Below, in pieces: positions 20,945-33,214 of a stretch of DNA of 64,000 nucleotides (its first letter is position 1; every line of letters begins with the position of its first letter). The notes beneath the pieces are model-generated. The model ran no database searches, was not told the DNA's origin, and saw only the letters and a program-made list of their open reading frames with translations. A program made the translations under genes and the position numbers. The DNA is from Cryptomeria japonica (Eukaryota; Streptophyta; Pinopsida; Cupressales; Cupressaceae), in the NCBI RefSeq assembly GCF_030272615.1, contig NC_081412.1:686332583-686396582 (forward strand), read 5' to 3'.

Positions 20945-21552
20945 AAAACAACACAATAACAATAATCTCCAGGGTTTTTTTTTGTTGAATGAGAGATGAG
21001 AGCCTGAATTTATAGAAATTCAGAGAGAGACCAACGGTTAAGGTCGATCAATGATGAGCGACATAGATTTTCCAAGAGGAAGCATAATCCAGGTGAATTG
21101 ATGTGATTGACTGCTTTTCTCAGCTTTAAAGGAAATTGAACTAAATTTAAGATAAAATCAAAAAAACTAATTTATTTCATATTTTATTCGATTTTTCAAT
21201 TTAATTCCATTTTGATTTCTTTTCTCAATTTTAATTCTTTTTCAAATTAATTCCTTTTTTTCAAATTAATTCCTTTTTAATGATTTAATGGCAAATTGAT
21301 TTATTAATTAAATATGCTAGGATATTTAATTAAATAAATAGGATAATTGATTAAAATGATTTTCTTGGAATGATTAATTAATTAAATAATTATTTAATTA
21401 ATATAGAATATTTTATTTGCCATGTGACATTGATGATTGAGAATTAATTAATTAGGTGTTCATGATTGATTTAATTACCTTTGGTTAGGACCTTGGTGAT
21501 GTAGTCGAGATTAGGGGCCCATGGTTTAGGTGACCATTTTTAGGGTATTACA
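20945..21552 (-). repeat. Older LTR fragment into which element A inserted
   Basis: Directly follows A's 3' LTR. An AT-rich tract dominated by ATTAATTAAAT motifs (21290-21480) looks like a gypsy U3, and AATTTATAG at 21013-21021 gives a minus-strand TATA-like box (CTATAAATT). The right end TTTTTAGGGTATTACA (to 21552) resembles the TTTAGGTGTATACA end of element E's LTR. The left part lies beyond the window, across element A. There is no polypurine tract at 21553, so it may be a solo LTR rather than part of K. Assignment is by resemblance only. Confidence 0.45.
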
Positions 21553-22247
21553 GAACTAGACTATTTTCAGCCCTAATAGCAACATCGAATGCTGTTGGTA
21601 ATGAATTTCGACCCATAGATTGTATCATGACCAGGATGTCACAATTCAAAGATTTGAGATAATACAAAAATGCAGTCATTTAAAGGTCTTACTGAGGCTA
21701 GAATCTTATTCCAAGTCTTTTAGAATTGAATTAACAACCAAACCTCTGAATCATTGGAAGGATTTACCCTTGAAAGAAGCTGCCAAGAGCCTCAATGCAA
21801 CATTCTATTAAGTAATGTGATGCACTTCGTACAAGGAGGCCACACCTCTAATGTGTTTTATGGCTGTCATTTGATCTTCTCCAGTCAAGAAAGACAAACT
21901 CTTAAGGGCTGCAACTGGAATGTCATCATGTTGGGCCAAATTCAAAGGACTTCCTTGATTAAAATGAATTAAATTTTGATTCCTAGGAAGTTGATTATGA
22001 GCCATAGTGTTTCTCAAAGGGTTGGAACTACTCGGAATTGTAGAATTTGCTAGTATTTGAGCCGAGGAGCTTGAAAACAAAGGATTTCTATAGGTTGTAA
22101 CTAAAGGATGAGAGTTGGGAATAGTGGGGAAAAATCCACTTGATGGATTTGTTGCTTTCTTTACTACCCTAGCCTTCCTTCTTGGCGGTGATAGTTGGGA
22201 ATGCTCTACAAAAGTTGCACTTTGTCTGGTTTGATTTTTTCTGATAT
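21553..22247 (-). pseudogene. Gypsy gag N-terminal remnant (element K)
   Basis: The minus strand is open from about 22247 to 21808. It has a basic Pro/Arg/Lys-rich start (SPPRRKARVVKKAT), a Ser-rich linker and a capsid-like segment (LSFLTGEDQMTAIKHIRGVASLYEV). After the stop the same frame continues with ALRLLAASFKGKSFQ followed by stops; this LRLLAASLKGKA-W type motif is typical of plant gypsy gag. It ends at 21553 against the older LTR. No polymerase follows, so this is a gag fragment next to its own primer site. Confidence 0.6.
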
Positions 22248-22410
22248 GCTAAACCACTGAAATTGCTGAAACCAAAGCTTAAGAGTCGCTAGGTGTGAAA
22301 AATTTCCTTCTTCAAGGCTATTATACTACTGCTCACACTAAGAAAACAACGAAAATGAAGCTCTTTTGAACTAAAATTTAGTTCAAAGTCCCACTAGGCG
22401 TGCCAAAAAT
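22248..22410 (-). other. Element K leader and primer binding site
   Basis: A non-coding leader between gag and LTR. On the minus strand TGGCACGCCTAGTGGGAC (22388-22405) is a gypsy-type primer site, five bases inside a TG-starting LTR edge at 22411. The primer tRNA was not identified. Confidence 0.6.
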
Positions 22411-24300
22411 TGTTGTCATGGGGATTTGCACCTAGAAGCTAAGAGTGATGCACAACAATCCTATGAAACATTGGAATATCTTTAAGCCTATGGGTTTCTC
22501 ATTATGAAGATGAACCTATATTTATGGAGTGGATCCCCTTTAGATATCCTAGAAACTGCTGATTTTGATTGAGAAAAGGGATAAGAAGATGCTTTGGAAA
22601 CTGAAAAATACTGATTAACAGATGATACACTGATTGAATGAAAAGACTTGTCCTACTATTGGACTCACAATATACTCAACTATAAAGCTATATTAGCTCA
22701 CAACCTAACTACACATGTCTGCAATAATGTTTTATATGAAAGGTTTAATGTCTTCTGATGTTTGTATAAGGGAAAACAATGTTGTTTTTACAATTTCATA
22801 CAACAAAATTAAAAATACCTTCATTGACTTGCACTATAACATGTTTCTTTTAAACCAGGCATTGAAAGAATGAAACACAAATAAAGGATTTTAAGATAAA
22901 ATCACAATATTCCTATCAGACTACTCACATACAACACTGCCACAAAATTAATTGAGAAATAATTAGGCCTCTTTATTGAAAAATAGGAACAACTTTCATT
23001 ACAAGTCTGCAAAAATGCTATAGATTGACTGAAAATCTCATGAGGAATGAGTTACAAAGTCCATATCATGTTTCTACAATAGAGATAAAACCTAGAACTA
23101 GAGAGGAGAGAAGAAGAAATCTGACTTATAGTAAGAGAGACTCCAAAATTTGAAATTTGAATTCCTTGGGTCCCTCTAGCTCCATGACTGAGTTGACTTG
23201 ATGAGCTAGTTGCTCCTTGTCCTCAAAATCAGGTCCAACTGACTTTTGAATTTGAAAATTATTTGCTTGTTTTGATGGACTTGGAAATCCCTCAAAAAGG
23301 GGCTTGGAACTAAAGATATGGAGCTAATTTTGCTCCCAAAATTTCCCTTAGTTGATCAATCACCTTTGGGGACCCTCAAATCAAGTGAAAGATTGTTGTT
23401 TAACCCTAAAAACCTCCTCAAATTGTGGGATTTCTCTTTGGACGACCCCCTTAACTTATTTTTGAAATTTGAGCTTGGTTACATTAATGATTAGTCTGAA
23501 TTTGAAATTCAAATCTTACCATCATGCTCTATAAACTCCCTTTGATGAATGTGATTGCATTGCCCATGCTTGAACTACTACAAAGAGTTAATGAAAGACT
23601 GTATTTATGACCCTTTCTCTTCATAATGAATCACTGACTATCGTGACTGTCCTCTGTGTTATTTCTTCATAGTTGCACTATGTACTATCCATATATTGCC
23701 CTTGTGATGGATAATCACAACTCTAGACATAATCTCCTTCATAATGTTTTGATGGAAACCCTCCTTTTGATAGTAGCATAATCTTCCATTGACTATCGTT
23801 TTGACTATTGCATGGATCTTTGGGACTGCATTTAGCTTTATTGTCATTGTCTAAGCTTGCAATGAATCATTGTTGGACTGTGACTTCACCTTTTGGGTTG
23901 CCTTGTAATATAACATTGCATTTACTTTCAAGTTTGTGGAGAGTCAACTTAGTGTCACTATTCAAGCTATTTGCTGCTCTCTAGCTCAAAGACTCTACTC
24001 ACTGAATTGTGAGCCTTATGATGACATTGTATCTTTGCACTGTCATTGATTGGATCGATCACTACTATTCATTGTTATTGTATTTGGAACACTGCCATTC
24101 CTTCCATCCATGATAGTAATAACTTTGACCATTACCTCTATGAATATCTATTAATTTCCAACACCTTGACCATGTTTTGGGACCTTTATTGGTATGATGG
24201 TTTCCCTTAGGGTATTGAAATTGATGTTTGTAGATCCTCTATTTGAGTTGTTCACTTTATCTCCATTAATCTCTATTATGCTACTGCATATTCTTAAATT
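22411..24300 (-). repeat. Element K 5' LTR and unassigned sequence
   Basis: The LTR inner edge is TGTTGTCATGGGG at 22411, beside the primer site. A TATA-like CATAAATATAGG (minus strand, about 22504-22516) could be the promoter, placing U3 to the right. I could not find the outer end because no second copy is in the window. Down to about 24300 there is no convincing coding frame, only low-complexity AT-rich DNA. The right boundary given is arbitrary. Confidence 0.35.
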
Positions 24301-25456
24301 CATCATTATTCAATAAAAAATTAAGGGAAATCACGAATCCCTATCTAACCAAAGAATTATAAGCAAACATCAATGAAATAACACAATCAAGCAATAGGAA
24401 TATAAATCTATCAATAAAAACTCCCTATTCCATGATCGTATGTAGCTTCCATTGTTCTTCTCTTCTTTGTGGTATGATGGCTCTCAGATATCACACTGGC
24501 AACCTGCAATTGACACAAAGATTCAAAGTTCGTGATTGTGGAAAATGGAGATTGAATGCTCAATTTATAGATTATTGGGTGAGATTGATTGAGAGGTGGA
24601 ACAAAATGATCAAGAGGTGGAACTCAGGTGAGCTCGCATGCTGATTGATAGTTGAACTGCTGATTTGGAGGTGGAACTCAATTGATTGATAAAGAAGGTG
24701 ATTGAAAGATGAAAATGGATGATTGGAGGATAATTAAGAAGATGATAAAGTTAATCAATTAATTGAAATAATCAATTAAAATAGATGGACTAGTTAACTG
24801 AGATGACTGATTGAAATCTTTTTGGAAAAAAGCAAAGTGGAAGATAGAAATAGAGATTGAAAAGATAATTGATTTAATTAATTTAGCATGTGCTTGCACT
24901 TTGACTTGGATTTTCAATTTAATCTTTACATGAGATTTAATTCAAATATTGAATTTATTTTAAATTCAATTTGCTATTTGAATATATTTAGAACTTTGAC
25001 TTTTATATTCAATTTGATTTTTGAAATCACGCACGTATTTGAAATTAGCAGAAATTAGAAGAATCTGAAATTAATTAAATAATAAAGATTATTTAAATTA
25101 AAGGAATTAAATCATAATTAATTAAATAATAAATATTTAATTAATATTTAGAAAAGGGTTAAATGATTAAATGATGATAAAATTGAAATAGAATATATAT
25201 TTAACTAATAAACATTATTTAAATTGAGGGATTAATAATCACAATTAATTAAATAACAAATATTTAAATAACATTAGAAAATGGTTTAAATGATTAAAGG
25301 ATGATAGAATTGAAATTGAAATAATTAGTAAGATGATTAAGAAATATGAATTTAGAAGAATAAGATTAATTAAATTAATTAAATAATTAAATAATTATTT
25401 AACTAATTGGACGAATAACTAGTATATGATTAATGAGACATTTTTAGGTGTCTACA
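24301..25456 (-). repeat. 3' LTR of Tat-like element G (left end uncertain)
   Basis: The right end TTTTTAGGTGTCTACA (25456) is followed by TTTGCCCCTC, the complement of a polypurine tract, exactly as at the E junction (TTTAGGTGTATACA then TTTTGCCCCTC). It holds an AT-rich U3 of ATTAAATAATT motifs and a minus-strand CTATAAATTG box near 24565. The left boundary is not visible; the value given is a guess from the length of E's LTR. Confidence 0.55.
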
Positions 25457-26827
25457 TTTGCCCCTCATTGAGACAATGTTGGAACGATGTTGTTTAAAAG
25501 AAAATTAAAAAAATTCTGCCCCAGTATGCCTCGGTGAAGCTTAGGGTATAATGCCCCCTCAAGAGATTGTTTATGCATTAAAGGTATGAATGATCTCTCG
25601 AAAGAAGAATAAAGTGAGATAGAAGAATAGTTAGTTGATTAGAGATAGAGATAGGTAATGTGAAGATGATATTGAGATAGAATATGAGAGAAAGAACCTT
25701 AGAATGAAATATGTGAATTAAAAGCAATTGATTATGATTGATATGAGATGATAGATTGATAATGATAGATTGAAAATGAAGATGATGGTTTTCATGAACT
25801 TTTGTGCCTTTATTCATAGTGCAATATATATTCATCACTGGGCCTTATTATGTAACAATGGAGCTTTGCACTTCAGGGTGTAAGGAACCAAGATGTAAAG
25901 ATATCTCATTGAAGAAACAAACACGTAACAGACAAGGAGTGAACCCTCCATTCTGGTTGTAGCGCCAAGGGTCGAGGTATGTGAGATAGTCACAAGCATA
26001 ACTATTTATGATATTTTGCATGAGATATTTGCTGAATGAACGAACCGATCACAAACACCCATTGGAGCTATTGCCCCAAAACTTCATTGGTCTACACCAC
26101 AAACAACAAACAAAGAAAAAGATCATGCCCATCACGACTCCTCTAGTCACTTGTGGACATCCTTGAGTAGCATAGGAACATGATCTGTCACCGAATGATA
26201 AAAGATAAAGACTAACTAGGACAAGATTCAACAACCATACTGATATGTGTCTTCATTTTGATTGTTTGATGTGATAGTTGAGAATGTCTGATCTCAGAAA
26301 GTTGCAGACCCCATTTAAGATTGACCTATATGATTTCAAGTGTATCCTCTTATGTTTAAGAAAATATAATGATCATTTGATATGGATATTGATACGATTG
26401 ATAAGATAGTTTGATTAGTTGATTGCAGATGTTTGACTGGATAGTTGTGTCCGTTGTTAACTTCGTGCGAAGTGTTTGTTGTATATCTGCTAGGATATTT
26501 GATTCTTGCGAGACATTTTACTGCAAGTTTTTTGATTGATTTTTGATTGTTTTTAGATTTTAAGGATTGATATTTGAGTGTTTTTGGATTGATTTTTTAG
26601 GATTTTATCTAAATGTTTTTGATTGATTTTTTTAGGATCGTATTTGAATGTTTTTGGGTTTTTTTCAGGATCGATATTATGTGAATGTTTTTCGTATGTT
26701 TTTTTTTTGGACTTTTTTCAATTTTTACAATTTTTTCAGGACTTTTTATGATTTTTTATGATTTTTCAGTACTTTTTATGTTTTTTAGAATTTTTTATGG
26801 TTTTTAGGATTTTTTCAACTATGCCCT
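25457..26827 (-). other. 3' non-coding tail of element G, homologous to element E
   Basis: No coding frame. It parallels the 2.2-kb region after E's integrase. Shared landmarks in the same order are the polypurine tract, a 'TGCCCCCTC-GAGA' segment (25551 here, 42000 in E), the 'CATGCCCATCA-GA-CTCCT-TAGTCA' segment followed by 'GGACATCCTTGAGT' (about 26125-26168 here, 43274-43316 in E), and a run of 'TTTTCAGGACTTTTTATG' units just before the position of the integrase stop. It is truncated at 26827 by F, before any integrase codons. Confidence 0.6.
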
Positions 26828-27994
26828 TGTAAAGTGGAAAATTGAACCCTAGAGACTCCCCACCTAGGAGAGAGAAAGGAAGTCACTAGGATGATTTTCA
26901 CTTGGAGGAACTTTACATTCAAAAGAGGGGCTTGAATCCACTAGATCTAAATCCAAGGGAGGCAAGGATGTGAATTCCAAGTGAATTACAAGGGTTGAAG
27001 TGTGTTTTGCCCTCTTTTTTAAATATGAAAGTTGACTTGACTATGTGGAACAAAGAGAGAAATTGAGTGAAATGAGGAGCTACCGGTTCAGGATCGCGCT
27101 GTAACTTCATATCTGAGCTAACTAGACTGATACGGATCTGCCCTGCAAATTTGGAGAAAAGTCATCAAGACTGTGGCGACAGTGTACATGGTCCTCCATA
27201 AAATCCGTGAAACGAAAAGGGTTCTTTCATCTCTTCAAATGAACTAGCCCAAACTTGCAATTACAGCTGCACACCTGCAACCTACACACAGAAAATAGGG
27301 GAAGAAGGGTTGTGGATAGGGGTTTGCCTTAGTCAAATCCAGTTGAGGAATCAACCTTGAAAGAAATTAATTGCAAATGCAAAAATGTAAATAATGGAAT
27401 TGTATACCTTGTAGATCTTCAATTTGTCGATGATGATTGCTTTGCTTCTTGAATGTAATCACAAGTGTTGCATGAAATGGCATGTAACATGACAAAACCC
27501 TAACACACACACATGCTTGCAAATGAATGTTGTAATATTGCTCCAATGGATGAATGAAGAAGACTTGAATGCTTGAATGCTTGATAATGAAGACCCTTCA
27601 CTTGAATTTCACTTATTATCCTTATCTTGCTCATGTATTACCCCCTCAAAATGAGGGAATTGAATCTCCTTTTATACATGCCTCAAGGATTAATTTTCAA
27701 TCATTGAAGATTGACAAACAGAAAATGCAAACCCCAAAGTTAGATTATGCATAGGGGACCAAATAGACCCATCTTAGGACCACCCTAAGGAGTGGGGGCA
27801 GGGGTACCATGCCCTTGTCCTGTCCTATTTTGGGGCTCGGACAAGGTCTAGAGGCAAGAATAGGTCTTGAGAAAGGAAGAAACCAAGGGTGAAGGTGCAA
27901 AAAGTGGTCTCAACTAGGAAGGAGGATGTTGTCGCCAAGGTGAGGACCTCAAATATGGTTAAAATTTCTAGGGTCACAATTTTATGACACTACA
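26828..27994 (-). repeat. 3' LTR of element F
   Basis: TGTAAAGTGGAAAATTG...GACACTACA, with terminal TGTA/TACA inverted repeat. Collinear with 62340-63527. A minus-strand TATA box, TATAAAAGG, lies at 27668-27676 and is conserved in the other copy (63181-63189). It contains a short ACACACAC run. Confidence 0.85.
27668..27676 (-). promoter_or_regulatory. TATA box in element F LTR
   Basis: TATAAAAGG on the minus strand, conserved in both LTR copies, which supports function. Transcription would run leftward toward the element interior in the right-hand copy. Confidence 0.55.
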
Positions 27995-28657
27995 TTTAGC
28001 CCCCACTTTAGCAGGAGTACGAATTATGCCAATACTGTTGGTAAAGTAGAAGGAATAGAGATGAAAAAGAGAGATGCGAAACAATACCACAAGGAGTATA
28101 AGACATCACTAGTATTGAGGAATAGAATCCCCCAATCCTAGGATCTTAAATCACTCAAACATATGCAAGAGCACATAAAACAAAAACAAAGCAAAAAACA
28201 CACACACAACAAAAAATAAGACACAAGACAATAAACCAACTGGCCGAAGAGACCTCGATACTCAGATGTCTCAACAACTAATTATAACACAAAGAACAAT
28301 GACATCACATAAACACAAGTGGTCACATAAAAGAGAAAAGCTAACATCATCCATGAACCATCAATAGCAAAACTATGGGTTCATGAAAGGAAGGAGAGAG
28401 AGGACATGAATGCACACTTTGGTGATCCATGAGCAGAAAGACAAACAAGAGAGAAACCACAGACATCTCTCCCCTAAAACTAGGTGATCCATGGAGAGGA
28501 GATGGAAAACTAGCCCCTAGAGTTTGTTTGGGCGATCCATGCAAGGGAGGAGAGTGGGAACATCGTTAGTTCCACCCAACTTTGAGTGCATGTGTGCAAG
28601 TGAGGTTCAAAATGCCTCATAGTAGTCTATGCCCGAGTACGCTACAACCTGCATAGT
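27995..28657 (-). other. Element F interior, 3' segment
   Basis: Starts with the complement of a polypurine tract (TTTAGCCCCCACTT). Non-coding and A-rich on the plus strand. It includes a loosely repeated 'CCATG-A-GGGAGGAGA' theme at 28350-28560. Interrupted at 28657 by element H. Confidence 0.55.
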
Positions 28658-31026
28658 GCTGGCATTGTGTTGTCATTGATGTCAACCAGTATAGAAGGAT
28701 GCAACTGGTATGATAGATTGTTGGTACTTTTATCATTGATGTCAACTGGTATAGCAGGATAACCGGTATAGAAGAAGAGTTGATGTGTTGTCATTTGGTG
28801 ACCATCATCATGTAGAAGAGTGTAAACCGGTATGCTAGAGGTTATTGTCATTGACCAATGAGAAAAAGGTTGTTGTCATAGTGATGCATACGTCTAGAAT
28901 GAAGAGACTACATGATGGGTTGTTGATTGTGATGAAGAGGCAGAATGTTACTTGAATCACATCAACATCAAAGGTGAATTATGAGCAGGCCACCGGATTG
29001 CTAGTGTAAGGTAAACTAGCAGGACTCCCACCGGATGAAGATGCTATCATAGGCTAGGTGATAGGTTGATAGAGGGTGCTACCTCTATAAGAAAGGGTGA
29101 CATATGTCAACCAGAAGTTGTATCCTTTCCTTGGTGAAGTTACACTTGTACGGGCAAAATGATTCCCTGAGACAAGCATGTGAGTTAATGCAGAGACCGG
29201 ATGAGCAAGTGGAAGATGATGAAGTCCCAGAACATAAGATTAGAGATACACAACAAATCAGCATGTGAGGACAAGGTGTGCTATCGGAACAAAGAAGGAG
29301 AGTTGAATTGATGAGTTTTCCATCTTGGCGTACCAGTACAGAAGAGACCCAGTCAGGAGAAGATGAGGTCTATAGCTGCAATCATGAAGTTATCATTATG
29401 CAGATGATGTGTTATGTTTCCACAAGTGAAGAGTGTTGGAGGATGATGACATGGAGTCATCTAGGTGATCACTGGTATGTAGTCAAGTGAACAAAATGAG
29501 CAAAAGTGAAAGACCTTCATTGATGAAGGTATACATGATAGCTACTGAAGTCCGAGATGTTTGATGATCAGGCAAACATGATATATTAGCAGGATCCAGA
29601 AGACATTGGCAGGAAGTATAAACGACAAGGTGATTTGTGCCAGTAGGGTCAGTGAACCAATATGTGTGTGGTCAGTGACTAAGTCTGAACTGACATAAAC
29701 ATTGTGCTAAGGTGAATGTCGACAATGATGCCACGTGGAGCTGAAGTGGCGAACATGCAGAGGTTGGTGATGTTTGGTGCCAAAAAGGTAGTTATGGTTG
29801 GTCAACATTAAATGCTGTCTACGACAATCATAGGGGGAGTTGCAGGGTTTGTGGCTCGATGAAGGATGAACGATAGAGGAAGGCTAGAGATTTACTAGCA
29901 TCATGTTCAAGGCACAAAATCAGTTTGCAGGATGACCTCTAGAAGGAAACAACTAGATCATAAATGTGTGAGCTATTTTCGAGGCTGAAGAACAGGGTTA
30001 GATTTTCTATTTTTAGCAAATATGCATTGGATGATGGAAAAAATGTATAGATGCATTCCTCCAATGCAGGTAATTGATCCAAGGAAGATCGGATCAGATG
30101 TGATGATGATTTGATCGGTGGAAGAAACCCTAACCGCCTGAATTTTGAATTGGCTTTTGGTGAGAAGACCAGACTATAAATATGAAAGCCAAAGATATTA
30201 ATGAGTGCTGCTGAAAGGGAGAGTGTTGTTGCTGGATGTGAGAGAAAATTAGTCAAGTACTCAATGATTATTTGAAGAGAGATTGAGTGTATGCAAGTGT
30301 GAATTAGGTTAAGAGGATCAACCAGCAACGACGAGAGAACCGATAGTCTGTGAGAGAAGTATACTAGTGGTGACCAAACCAGTAGAGAAGAGTAGCAAAA
30401 GAGTGCAGAGTAGCCGAGAAGAAACAGACAAAAGATAGTACTGGTGAAGAGAAATAGAGAGAAGAGGTAACCAAAAGAGAGAACCAGTAGAGAGAGAACC
30501 GACAGTGAACTGGCAAAAGATCCAGCAAAGAGATTTGAAGAAGTGTTACAAAATCCATTTGTAACAGGGCTATTAAATTGTAAATGATTATGCTTTGTAT
30601 TCATTGAGTTGTAGCTCGATGCAGGGGTTGTTTCTCCTTGGGTTGATGCCCTAAATCAGGGGTTGGTGCCCTAAAATTAGGGGTTGGTGCTCCTTTGGGT
30701 TGGTTCCCATAAACTGCAGGAGTGGTACTCCTTGGGTTGGTGTCCTAAATGTTGTAACCAAAGTGTTTCATTGTGAGGCTAGATTGGAGCAGTAGACTCC
30801 AACAACATTTCTCACCGAGGTTTTTCCCATATTGGGTTTTCCTCATATATGTTGGTGTTATGTGATGTCCCTCTTGTGTGAATGCATTTGTGTTTAGTCT
30901 CCTCTCTAATCGGTAAGCCTACATTGAGTTAGATTTGATAACCAGTATACACACATAGGATAGTTAAAGGGAAAAGTTTGAGAACCACTAATTCATGCCC
31001 CTCTTGGTGGTGCCTTGTGTCTAACA
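28658..31026 (+). repeat. 5' LTR of element H
   Basis: 2,369 bp, TGCTGGCATTG...GTCTAACA. It opens with TTGTCATTGATGTCAACCAG, repeated about 70 bp later. A TATA box CTATAAATA lies at 30174-30182. Downstream, 30620-30760 holds imperfect repeats of 'GGGTTGGTGCCCTAAA' (about six units). The U5 hairpin (30985-31010) pairs CCACTAA with TTGGTGG. A minus-strand open stretch of 221 codons here (30604-29939) is low-complexity and not credible as a gene. Confidence 0.9.
30174..30182 (+). promoter_or_regulatory. TATA box in element H 5' LTR
   Basis: CTATAAATA, conserved in the 3' LTR (36124-36132). It lies 1.5 kb into the LTR, leaving an R/U5 of about 0.85 kb. Confidence 0.55.
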
Positions 31027-31028
31027 AT

Positions 31029-31040
31029 TGGTATCAAAGC
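31029..31040 (+). other. Primer binding site of element H
   Basis: TGGTATCAAAGC, one base from the standard initiator-Met site and identical to element B's. Confidence 0.87.
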
Positions 31041-31100
31041 CCGGGTTCCCCATTCAGAGGATCTTTCTCTAGCTTGGGTAGATTCTAGCTTAGGGACACA

Positions 31101-32492
31101 ATGGTTTGTTTAGTATCAATCCCTGCTCCAGTTTTTGATGGTTCAAACTATTCCATTTGGAGTTGTAGAATGGAAGTCTACTTGTCCTCTCTAGGGTTTG
31201 ATGTATGGATGTCAGTAGTTAATGGTCTCCGTAGGAATGTCTGTCCTCCCACCGGCTCTGAAGAAGAAAGAAGATGCAAGTGCAATGAAGAAGCCATGAA
31301 GGCTATATTCAGTGGGCTCACCGATGATGTCTCCCCATAGGTGGATAAGTGAAGATCGACAAAAATTCTATGGGATAGACTAAAAAGGCTCTATGGAAAT
31401 GAGCCTACCACTATTGGATTAGTTTGTGAGAGTGAGAAGAAAAATGCAGCTGACACATGTGAAAATGGCAGATGCAGATTAGATTGTTGCAACAACAATG
31501 GTGATGAGGAGACTCATCTCTTCATCGCCCATGAGATAGATATTGAGAATCACACATCAAAAGGGGTTAATGCAGATAGATCCCACCGATATGATGTGTT
31601 TGGCAGTGGTAATGAAGAAGATGAATAATAAGGAGACAAGGTAGCTAGATCTAGCCAACAAGATCTATTTGGAAGTGATAATGAAGAAGAAGATGATGCT
31701 GAAGTTGATCTTGAAGGTGAACTAGTAAGTGCACTAGAAGAGCTGCAAAATGTTAGAAATGAATTTAAAAACTACAAAAGATCAGTTTATGAGGATTGCA
31801 GCTAGTTGAGAACCTACCTTGAAGAATCAAACCAAAAGGTTAGTTTATTGACTACTTAATTAGAAGAGGCAAAGAGATTGACTGATGATTTGAAATCAGT
31901 CTTGGACTCCAAGGAAAGTGAAATGGAGATTCTGAGGAAAGAATACAAGATGTTCAAGAATGCTTCTATTATGGAACAAAACCGGTTGGTCAATAGTCTT
32001 CAAGAATCAGAGTTAGCCCTTGCTAATCTGAAAGTACAAGTGGTTGATACTAAGAATGTGAATGTGGAATCCAGATCGGATCTGGATACCAATAGGTGTA
32101 GGTACAAAGTGTTAGAGAAAGAGGTGGAGACTAAAGAAAAGAAGTGTCATATTCTTAAGGATGAAGTTGCAAAGCTCACATTAGAGCTTGACAAGTGCCA
32201 AGATGAGCTTAAAATGATAAAGAAATATGATGGTGGCACTAAAGCCTTGGATAGAATGTCAAGCCAACAAAAACACTCCAAGAATGTCGGTGGATTAGGA
32301 TGTGGTACTAGTGAATGCTCCACAAGAAAGAAGATCCCTCAAAAGGATATTGAGTTTGTCTCCTCAGATGGAAATGGCAAGGGGCAAACCTTTACAGTCA
32401 GATATGCTCCGAGAAAAAAGGTTGATCTGACTACAACCGGTGAGGACATAAGGCTGAGGTTGAAGAATGGTGCTGCATGGAGCAACAATTAA
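31101..32492 (+). pseudogene. Element H gag-like protein, N-terminal and coiled-coil part
   Basis: ATG 31101 opens a frame that stays in register to 32492 with several stops (first at 31338, others near 31350, 31630, 31805 and 31858). Residues 1-75 carry the copia gag N-terminal signature (FDGSNYSIWSCRMEVYLSS). Then comes an acidic segment with repeated DLFGSDNEEED-like units (about 31600-31700), and a long coiled coil (31720-32240) with heptad-spaced Leu. The last segment (FVSSDGNGKGQTFTVRYAPRKK) is basic. The architecture, gag then coiled coil then zinc knuckle, parallels element C, although the sequences are not obviously alike. Confidence 0.75.
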
Positions 32493-32545
32493 GATCTAAA
32501 AGGAAAAGGGAATCTAGGAGAAGATAACTTCACTGAAAGAAAGAA

Positions 32546-33214
32546 ATGAGAAGGCAACCTAGAAGACCTCCCTCTAGTAGAAGACAAAGAAATGTTGAAG
32601 CCCATCAGTCAAATCAAGTATGGAAGAAGGGAGCTGATGGTAGAACTACTCATAATGGACAACCTAGAATTCACCTTCAGAGAAGCAAAAATGGAGATGA
32701 AAAACTGATAAGATCACCTTGTGCATGGCAAAATAAACTTGTAAGCAATAAGACTCCATTCTCTGGTTACTGTTTTGCATGTACAGGATATGGCCATAGG
32801 GTAGAAGAATGTAAAATGAGGTCTAGGAATGGACAAAGTGTTCTTCCTAGGAATAGTAAATCAGGTGGCTATAGATATCATGCATATGAGAAGAATGTTT
32901 CACAAAGTAGAAACATGCATGTTACCTCTCTAGGTTATGCTAACAAGTATCCATGTGTTGCTCCTAAAAATGTAAATATAGTATGTTATAGCTGCAATGG
33001 ATTTGGCCAGAGAAGTTATGAATATAGGAAGAAGAACATACATTCCTATGGCAATCGGTGGAACAACCATGCTCAGTGTGAGAGCAGTTATAAGGGATAT
33101 GAGAAACATAGACCTTCTTGGAACAAGAGGAGAAATTTTCCTACACAATCAAGGAATCCAAGGAAATCGGTAACCAACCACAATGGCATGATCAAAAAAG
33201 GAAGAGAAAACTAG
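32546..33214 (+). pseudogene. Element H gag-like protein, nucleocapsid part
   Basis: In a different frame from the upstream part, so a frameshift separates them. Arg/Lys/Asn-rich, with a zinc knuckle YCFACTGYGHRVEECK (about 32770-32815) of CX2CX4HX4C form. A second, decayed one (CYSCNGFGQRSYEYRK, about 32983-33030) has lost its His and last Cys. The highly basic character fits RNA binding. No protease follows; the frame ends at 33212. Confidence 0.75.

Noticed and set aside
20945-20949. AAAAC as A's target duplication
   Set aside because: The left partner lies outside the window; cannot be tested.
26823-26827. GCCCT as F's target duplication
   Set aside because: The right flank at 63528-63532 is TCCCC; two of five bases differ, so no duplication is claimed.
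29939-30604. 221-codon minus-strand open stretch in the H 5' LTR
   Set aside because: Low-complexity Ser/Leu/Phe-rich, antisense to the LTR promoter, broken in the 3' LTR copy (36278-35982 and 36552-36268). A by-product of GA-rich sequence.
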